Shown here: positions 57,475-64,000 of the stretch, in pieces
Layout: every line of letters starts with the position of its first letter
Position numbering within the stretch: position 1 is the first letter of the stretch
From: Phaeosaccion multiseriatum
Taxonomy: Eukaryota > Ochrophyta, other classes
Direction: 5' to 3'
Length of the DNA: 64,000 bases
Assembly (NCBI GenBank): GCA_965112735.1
Contig: OZ218955.1
Location: 3,720,001 to 3,784,000, forward strand
Notes under the pieces: generated by a model
The model's input: the letters and a program-made list of their open reading frames with translations, nothing else
Database searches by the model: none
What the model was told of the DNA's origin: nothing
Translations under genes and position numbers: made by a program

Positions 57475-59596
57475 AGCACCAACTGCTGCTGTTGGCCCAG
57501 CAGGAGCTGACTCAACACGTCGTCGTCCTCCGGACCAGAGCGGGGGCTCCGAACTACCCCCCTCCTCTCCAACGCCCCTCCTCCCTCCCCATCAACTGCC
57601 ATCCGCTCTCCCCCTCCCCCCTCCTCCATAAAGTGCGCCCCCTGGCCCAAGCGATGGTGCTGGTGCTGATATTGGTGATGCATGTGAGCAGGCGACGGGC
57701 CCAAGGGATTATCCGTCGCCAGACTGTGACTACCGCCACGTCCGAAGCCGAAGCCGAAGCCACTGCTACTGCTCTCACTCATACTCCGCACCAACCCCAC
57801 GGTTCCTTCGGCACTGTACCCCCTTTGCCTCCTCCTCAGCCCCCCACCCCCCCCCTCCTCCCGTCCGTCTCCGATGTCCATTTCATTGTACTCTACATCT
57901 CGCCTCGCCCCCCCCTGCTGCCGGTGGAACTCTTGCCCCTGCTCCTGCCCTAGCTGGCGGTACCCTCCCCTTCCCCTTCCCCTTCCTTGTGAATCATCTC
58001 CGTCTCCTCCCTCCCCTGCCTGCAAATGGTGCGGCGCACTCGCTGCCAATGATGCCATGTGCGACAAGTGCGAGTGTGAGTGACGGCGGTCAATACGCAT
58101 TCTGTGGCCTCCTCCAAGGGGGTGCGCCACTCCATGAAGAGGGGAAACACCTATCCCGCCCCTCCCCGCCCCTCGCCTGCCACTGCCCCGCTCTCCCTCG
58201 TCCGTCCCCACACCCTTCCCGAGGGCCAGCCCTTGCTCAATGAGCTCCCTCCTCTGCCCCGCTGTATCACCAACTGGCGCGGCTGTGACCACTTCTCCGC
58301 CCCGTCCCGCCCTGCCTCTGCTGCCCCCATCCCCCCTCCCCCATGCGTCCTGGTCCTCTGCCTCAGCGGCCGCGGCTGTAAAGGTGGCGAGAAAGACATC
58401 GGGATCGACATTGGAGTCCTCCAGAAAGTTGTACTCATCGTGATGCAGGCTTGGCGAATACGCATCCGGGGGGCCCCACTGTTGGGCGTCGTGCGCGGGC
58501 GGCCGTAAGGCGCCACCGGAGTCGAAGAGAGCACCATCATGGCTCAGGATCTGGGGCTGGCTGCGACTCTGCCTATGATTACTCCCACCTCCCCCCCCAC
58601 CTCCATGTCCCCCTCTCGAAAAGCCTCCACCTCCTACAGCGCTCTGGAAAGGTTGTACATCCCGCTGTGGCGACTGCTGCTGCTGAACCACCAACTGCTG
58701 CTGCTGCGGCGGCGGCTGCTGCTGGCTGCTGTCCGTTCTCCTGTGGTGGTGCGTCGGATCCGCCGACGACAAGGAAGTGGCAGGGCCGGAGAAGGTGTAC
58801 GTGGCTGCAGCAAGATTCCCCCCCCCCCCTCCTCCACCACTAAGCGCGTCACCACTATCCCACCCCCCACTACTCTGCGCGACATGGCTTCCTGATGACG
58901 GCGCTGTGGTGGCGGCGGCTGCTGCTGCTTCTGCTGCTGGCCCTGGAGGGCTCGGAGCGGCGTAGACTGACGGGCGTAGTACGAGATGGAGTCTCTCGGG
59001 GTGGCCTCGGAGGAACTCGGGGTGATGGTACAGCCCCTTGAGCGGCCCGCGGATGGGCTTCTTGAAACCGTACAGGTTGAGTTGCCGCTGGAAGGAGCTG
59101 TAGCGGTTGTGTCTGATAAAGCCAGGGGGTGGAGTGTTGGAGTGTAAAGGATGGGGAAGTAAGAAGGCTGAGGTGGTGGCGAGGGATTAAAGACATGCCC
59201 TCACTGGCCAAGACACAAACCACACACACCGGGAGGGCGCAACAGCGCGTGCAAGAATCAGCCAGCAACAAGTACAGCGACAACCCACAGGTCCCGCCCC
59301 TCCCTCCCTCCTGTGCGTCGCCCTGCGCCTCCTCCCCCCTCCCCCGGTCACTGCCCTCACTCACTCACTCACCGGAAGTACTTGGACAGCGCTTCGGAGA
59401 ATCCTCCAAGTTCCCCGATGGTGAAGGCCGTGCCTAAGTCGTTCCACCGGATCACGTCCGCTGGTTCGTCCTGCAGCATCTTGTAAAGCTTCACCGAGAA
59501 GAGCTGGGAGGCGCCCCTCCGCTGCTTCACGGGAGGCGCTGCGGCTGCGGCAGCAATTGCTGCTGCTGCTGCCGTCACTGCCGCTGGGTCCGGCGC

Positions 59597-59633
<37 letters not shown>

Positions 59634-59992
59634 GCCTGTTGCGGCTGCTGCTGCTGCGCCTGCTGCGGCTGCGGCTGATGCGGGTCGTGGTGGTGGTGGT
59701 CGTGGTGGTGCTTGTGTTGGTGTTCATGGTGGTGGCGATGGTGCTGGTGTCCGCGGTGTTGCTGCTCTTGTAGAAAGGGAAACTGTATCACTCGCGGTGG
59801 CTCGCCCTCCTCCTCTTCCTCCCCGTCCCCCTCCTCCTCCTCCTCCTCCTCCTCTTCTTCTTCTTCCTCCTTGAGGTACTGCCGGTTGATTTTCCAGCTC
59901 TGCTGCGCTTCCTGCTGGTGCTCAAAGTCCAGGCCCGAGGGTGCGTCGTGCTGCCTGTCGTGCTCCTGAATTCGATCGCGCGTAAAGTCCAT
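54351..59992 (-). CDS. HSF: Heat shock transcription factor with very long low-complexity C-terminus
   Basis: Two exons on the minus strand, 59373-59992 and 54351-59112, give 1793 residues. The intron is short and its phase rebuilds R in KYFRHNRYSSF. After about 140 residues rich in Glu, His and Gln, the HSF DNA-binding domain runs FSVKLYKMLQDEPADVIRWN, GGFSEALSKYFRHNRYSSFQ, RQLNLYGFKKP, the winged-helix core with the recognition helix that reads nGAAn units; the intron lies between S-K-Y-F-R and H-N-R, inside that helix region. The remaining 1570 or so residues are Gln-, Gly-, Ser- and Pro-rich with many copies of the dispersed motif (QLVVQQQ, PVGDTA, ELVIQQQ) and no clear coiled-coil trimerisation repeat. 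Most HSFs are 300-700 residues, so the length is extreme. The second exon is open for 4.76 kb. Confidence 0.85.
59353..59372 (-). repeat. GTGA repeat at the HSF intron donor
   Basis: The HSF donor begins four to five GTGA units on the transcribed strand (intron 59113-59372). Confidence 0.85.
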
Positions 59993-61338
59993 CTCTACTC
60001 CTCTCGCTCTATTGACCTATGAGCTGGTAAGCAGTGTCCCCTGCTTGGCTGCTCTCCTCCTCCTTCTCCTCCTCCTCCTTCTCCTCCTCCTCCTGCCTCT
60101 CCTACTCCTTCCTCCTCCTCTTCCTCCTCCCGCTCGTCTCTCGCACGGCTGCGCCGGAAGCTGAGGAGCTCTCTTAGGGGCTTCCTCCTGCTGCTACTCT
60201 TGCTTGTGCTGTTAACGCGGGGTCGCGTTCCTTGCAGTGGGTGGGGCGAGAGAGCGTGATAAACGAGGGGGGGCGCTGCGGCTGCTTCTCTGCTGCTCCC
60301 TTCCGCTTGTTGCTGGTGCTCCTGCTGGTGGTGCTGCTGCTTCGACGACTACAGCTTTGCTAGTGTTTCCCATCCTCCATCGGCCCCACTTTGTACCGGG
60401 TTGGGAGCTTAACGCATCTGCCTCTGGCTGGCTGTTGGAAGAAGCCGCCCGTAGCGCCAATCCAACGAGTCTCAAGAGTGAGCCCCAGGCCTCCTTGTTC
60501 AGCTCCACGGTACTCCCCCAGATGTGGTAGGCACCCCCGTTCGGCGGAGGGCTTGGAAAGCACCCGCAACTCCGCTCAATCGGGCCTGACTTGGGGCTGG
60601 CGCCCAAACTCTATGAGAAGAATAATTATTGTACCCCCCCCTCGACCCCCAAGACTAGCGCTCACATCCGTTAAACCACGCTCTCATCTTCAGCTTGTGT
60701 GTAGCTACGTTGGGGCGGGGAAGGTGGGGGAATAGAGGCGGTGGCATTCATAGCCAACATTTTGCTTGCACGCGCGCTCGACTTCAGGGGGAAATGTCTC
60801 CTACAGGGAAAATCGTTGCTGTCGCCCTTGACACATCCGCAAAAAGAAGCCACAGCCGTCGACAGAAGTGACCCTTCGCCACCACCGGATAATTTTGTGG
60901 GCTGGGCGGGGCATACCGAGGGACTCCTCAAGCTTCTTTCCTTGAGAGGGTCTTGGAAGTCGACCTCCGGGCAAGCTCCGCAGGACAAATGGTAGGCGGC
61001 TTGTATGATTGTCATGTGGTTGGCATGTTCGTTTTCTTTGGTTTCTTTGTTTCTGATGTTCGTTTTCTTCCCGCCCATACTACTACTGTGGCCCAACTAC
61101 GTCACTTCCTGGTAAAGCGAGTCCTTCCTGGTCTCCTCGATCCAACATTCGATTTTCGATTTCTTGATTTCTCTCTGACTCTCTTACTGGCTTACTGCTT
61201 CCAACTGCTTCCAACTGCTTCGTCCTCCGAGTAGTTGGCGAACCCTACTCAAGTGCTGTGGAGATTTTGGAAATTTTGTAGCCACCTCATCGTCACGTCC
61301 ACCTGATGACTCTGCTCATGCTTGTGTGTTGTGTTGTG

Positions 61339-61412
<74 letters not shown>

Positions 61413-61476
61413 CTGTGTGTGTTTGTGTGTGTGTGAGTGTGTGAGTGTGCGTGTGTGTGTGTGTGTGTGTGAGTGT

Positions 61477-61520
<44 letters not shown>
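59993..61520. other. HSF upstream region and GT array; no confident gene
   Basis: The first 150 bases upstream of the HSF ATG are CTCC/TCTC-rich leader sequence. From 60200 to 61250 base composition is ordinary, and several short open frames exist (for example 60741-60995 plus), but none shows a domain or a convincing start. From 61329 to 61520 is a GT dinucleotide array with GA and GC interruptions. Confidence 0.5.
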
Positions 61521-61777
61521 TCGGCCCCAGACTGGCCTAGAAGCCTAGGCCTAGAGTCGAAATTTGGCCGGCCTAGGGGGGCCGCAGGCGGCCGGCCTAG
61601 GCCTATTTTTGGCGCAGCCCCCCCGGCCTAGGCCTAACCCTTATTACGGTGTGCGCCGGGACCGCAATCAGTGATCAGCCCCCAGCTGGCGCATAATCAG
61701 TACTCAGGCCGGCTGGTCACCGGCTGTAAGCAACCAGGCCGGCTGGCGCCACTCAGTAATCTTGTCCAGGGTCGACT

Positions 61778-62764
61778 CCCTCCCTCCCTCCTCCCTCCCT
61801 CCCTCCCTCCCTCCCTCCCTCCCTCCCTCCCTCCCTCCCTCCCTCCCTCCCTCCCTCCCTCCCTCCCTCCCTCCCTCCCTCCCTCCCTCCCTCCCTCCCG
61901 CTTTCTATCCCTCCCTGCCTCCCTCCCTCCTTCCCTCCCTCCCTCCCTCCCTGCCTCCCTGCCTCCCTCCCTCCCTCCCTCCCTGCCTGCCTCCCACCCT
62001 CCCTCCCTGCCTCCCTCTCTCTCTCCCTCCCTCCCTCCCTCCCTCCCTCCCTCCCTCCCTCCCTCCCTCCCTCCCTCCCTCCCTCCCTCCCTCCCTCCCT
62101 CCCTCCCTCCCTCCCTCCCTCCCTCCCTCCCTCCCTCCCTCCCTCCCTCCCTCCCTCCCTCCCTCCCTCCCTCCCTCCCTCCCTCCCTCCCTCCCTCCCT
62201 CCCTCCCTCCCTCCCTCCCTCCCTCCCTCCCTCCCTCCATCCCTCCATCCCTCCATCCCTCCCTCCCTCCCTCCCTCCCTCCCTCCCTCCCTCCCTCCCT
62301 CCCTCCCTCCCTCCCTCCCTCCCTCCCTCCCTCCCTCCCTCCCTCCCTCCCTCCCTCCCTCCCTCCCTCCCTCCCTCCCTCCCTCCCTCCCTCCCTCCCT
62401 CCCTCCCTCCCTCCCCTCCTTCCTTCTCTCCCTCCCTCCCTCCCTCCCTCCCTCCCTCCCTCCCTCCCTCCCTCCCTCCCTCCCTCCGCCCCTCCCTCCC
62501 TCCGCCCCTCCCTCCATCCCTCCATCCCTCCCTCCCTCCCTCCCTCCCTCCCTCCGCCCCTCCCTCCCTCCGCCCCTCCCTTCCTCCTTCCTTCTATCCC
62601 TCCCTCCCCCCCTCCCTCTATCCCTCTATCCCTCCGCCCTCCCTACCTCCTCGCATCCGTCTATCCCACTGTCCCTCCCTCCCTCCCTCGCTCCCTCGCT
62701 CCCTCCGCCCCTCCCTCCGCCCCTCCCTCCATCCCTCCCTCCCACCCTCTATCCCGCTATTCCT
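61778..62764 (+). repeat. CCCT tetranucleotide satellite, about 1 kb
   Basis: Nearly pure CCCT units with scattered CCTG, CCAT, CCGC and CTTC variants lie inside the inverted-repeat element. A shorter CCCT array at 63016-63110 lies at its right inner end. Long Leu-Pro-Pro-Ser or Glu-Gly-Gly-Arg frames over it are repeat products. Confidence 0.97.
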
Positions 62765-63000
62765 CCCTGTGGAAAGTCGATTCGTAAGTCAATGGCCATC
62801 ATCCTATGTGCGTAGGTGGTCGTTTAGGACTAGCATGCGATAAGTTAATAGAGGCAAGACTGGTTGCTAGGCTGGCTTTGGGGTTGCTGTTACCTTGTCC
62901 GTGTGTCTAAGTTCTATCCTATCTGTAGCTAGGCGACAGCGCATGTTGTTTTACACTATCTGTAGGCGACAGCGCTTGTCGTTTTACATCCCTCCCTACC
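62765..63000 (+). other. Non-repetitive core of the 1.73 kb element
   Basis: This ordinary-composition segment separates the two CCCT arrays. Near its right end a unit of about 33 bases (CTATCTGTAGGCGACAGCGC followed by TTGTCGTTTTACA) occurs twice in tandem with small differences (about 62919-62988). No open frame of note. Confidence 0.6.
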
Positions 63001-63246
63001 TCCTTCTATCCCTCTACCCCTCTGTCCCTCCCTTCCTCCCTCTCCCTCCCTCCCTCCCTCCCTCCCTCCCTGCCTCCCTCCCTCCTCCCTCCCTCCCTCC
63101 CTCCCTCCCTTCGACCCTGGACAAGCAAGCAAGGTTAGCTACGGTGTGCGCCGGCCGTAATCAGTAATCAGATAGCTAGGTCGAGGCCTAGGCCTAGAAC
63201 CGCCGGCCTAGGAAGAAAAAATGCTTCTAGGCCAGTCTGGGGCCGA

Positions 63247-63800
63247 CAAGCCAGTCTAACTAGCTAGTCTAGCTATCTAGAGCCGCTAGTAGGCCTGCAA
63301 GGGGCTGACGACGTCTTCTCCTCCTACTATTGAGGTATCGCTATTGCCGACGTCAGCCGGCACGCCATCGGCTCGAGCCGGCACGCTATTAGCTATTAAT
63401 CTTTCGAGAGGGAAGAGTGAGGGGAGGAGAGGAAGCAAGAGAGAGGAAAAAGGGGAGGAGGACGAAATGAAAGTAAAATTCTCTGTATAAGTCAATGAGC
63501 CACGCTTATGCCAACCCAACCCCTATTCCCCTTGGGTCCCCTTGGGTCTCCCCCCTCCCACATCCACAATCCTCTCTCAAAGATTTAAGGCTCTCAGCAG
63601 CAGGAACGTGAGAAGCAGCAGAGAGACTGACAGGGGAGTAGAGAAGGGAGGGAGAGAGGGAGAGAGAGAGGGAGGACTTTTCTTTTGAGCTTGTGCAAAG
63701 TGGCGTTGTGGGGTTGTGGGATAGCGCCGGACCCCAGACACTCAGCAACTCCAGACACTCTCCCCTCCGTAGCCTACAGTCAGCAACACGGTGGACGATA
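63247..63800 (+). promoter_or_regulatory. Upstream region of the last gene
   Basis: The 550 bases before the ATG at 63801 include CTAGCTAGTCTAGCTATCTAG near 63262 and the direct repeat GCCGGCACGC..ATCGGCTCGAGCCGGCACGC near 63354-63390. GAGA-rich sequence (63405-63460, 63640-63675) is also present. This is presumably promoter and 5' leader; no specific element is identified. Confidence 0.4.
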
Positions 63801-64000
63801 ATGAACGGGGTTCGGAAAGCAGCAGTGTTGGTGGGGTTCCTCTCTGCAGTGAGCTTTGTGCAGGTGAGCGCGGACTCTGACATCGCTGGCTACACGGCCT
63901 ATGCCGGGGCGGTGGGGGAGCGCTCCCAGATCGACTTGGATGTGGTGGACATGAAGGAGCTGGTGGCCAGTGGCAACTACACCGAGGCCTTGAAGATTTA
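63801..64000 (+). CDS. Start of a secreted protein, truncated by the window end
   Basis: The ATG at 63801 opens a frame that runs off the window after 66 codons. Residues 1-24 form a good signal peptide: a short basic start (MNGVRKAA), a hydrophobic core (VLVGFLSAVSFV) and a small-residue cleavage site (VSA before DSDIAG). The mature part reads YTAYAGAVGERSQIDLDVVD and MKELVASGNYTEALKIY; the last stretch resembles one helix of a tandem helical motif, but family assignment is not possible from this length. A donor-like CAG/GTGAGC sits at 63860-63868, but reading through it keeps the signal peptide intact, so I prefer no intron there. Confidence 0.55.
   Translation, partial: MNGVRKAAVLVGFLSAVSFVQVSADSDIAGYTAYAGAVGERSQIDLDVVDMKELVASGNYTEALKI

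Larger units (their letters stand above)
61521..63246. mobile_element. 1.73 kb inverted-repeat element enclosing a CCCT satellite
   Basis: Perfect 23-base inverted repeats form the ends (61521-61543 and 63224-63246; start TCGGCCCCAGACTGG). A second, inner pair of perfect 15-base inverted repeats lies at 61761-61775 and 63111-63125 (CTTGTCCAGGGTCGA and complement) and matches the ends of the 225-base element at 28277-28501. Between outer and inner ends are GGCCGGC, CCTAGGCCTAGG and TGTGCGCCGG blocks plus AATCAGTAATCAG, again shared with that element. The inside is mostly CCCT satellite, with a unique core at about 62765-62995. No transposase frame and no clear target duplication are seen. Outer ends flank a GT array on the left. 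Confidence 0.7.

Noticed and set aside
60630-60700. Possible tRNA-like segment on the minus strand (GTGGTTTAACGGATGTGAGC)
   Set aside because: No T-loop consensus or acceptor pairing was found.
61671-62843. 390-residue Leu-Pro-Pro-Ser frame and complementary Glu-Gly-Gly-Arg frames
   Set aside because: Products of the CCCT satellite, with no non-repetitive protein sequence of substance.

Overview
This window is nuclear DNA from a GC-rich, intron-rich eukaryote. Coding signals are split into short exons with GT-AG borders and no operon structure, and the genes encode TOM70, a mitochondrial ribosomal protein, a TM9 protein, a ubiquitin protease and a heat shock factor. Introns and spacers are packed with microsatellites. 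The species cannot be named from sequence alone; a unicellular alga or related protist, perhaps a stramenopile, is my guess and is inference. All gene models below were joined by hand from reading frame, splice sites and phase, without transcripts.

Layout, left to right: (1) 1-14133 (+), 3' part of a very long ARM/HEAT-type repeat protein; (2) 15059-20832 (-), TOM70-like import receptor; (3) 20963-23101 (+), mitochondrial ribosomal protein uL22m, head to head with TOM70 across 130 bases; (4) 23367-28118 (+), E2-like (UEV-type) domain plus PH-like domain plus acidic tail; (5) 28277-28501, small inverted-repeat element; (6) 29071-30435 (+), short ankyrin protein; (7) 30921-33440 (+), ankyrin plus BTB-like protein; (8) 34256-40817 (-), TM9 superfamily protein in 15 coding exons; (9) 41070-42387 (+), possible 98-residue membrane protein; (10) 42690-53426 (+), USP32-like ubiquitin protease with two Tudor-like insertions; (11) 54351-59992 (-), very long heat shock factor; (12) 61521-63246, 1.7 kb inverted-repeat element filled with CCCT repeats; (13) 63801-64000 (+), start of a secreted protein, cut by the window end.

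The genes do not form one pathway. Two adjacent genes (TOM70, uL22m) are mitochondrial and share a short divergent promoter. Two others belong to the ubiquitin world (UEV-like protein, USP).

The most unusual signal is at genome scale. A short motif (core AGTTGGTGATACAGCAGCAG or its complement) recurs more than 30 times, in both strands, in several reading frames, in exons of unrelated genes and also directly as the 3' end of introns. GTGA repeats grow out of splice donors in many genes. A family of inverted-repeat elements built from GGCCGGC/GGCGCC palindromes occurs at least twice.
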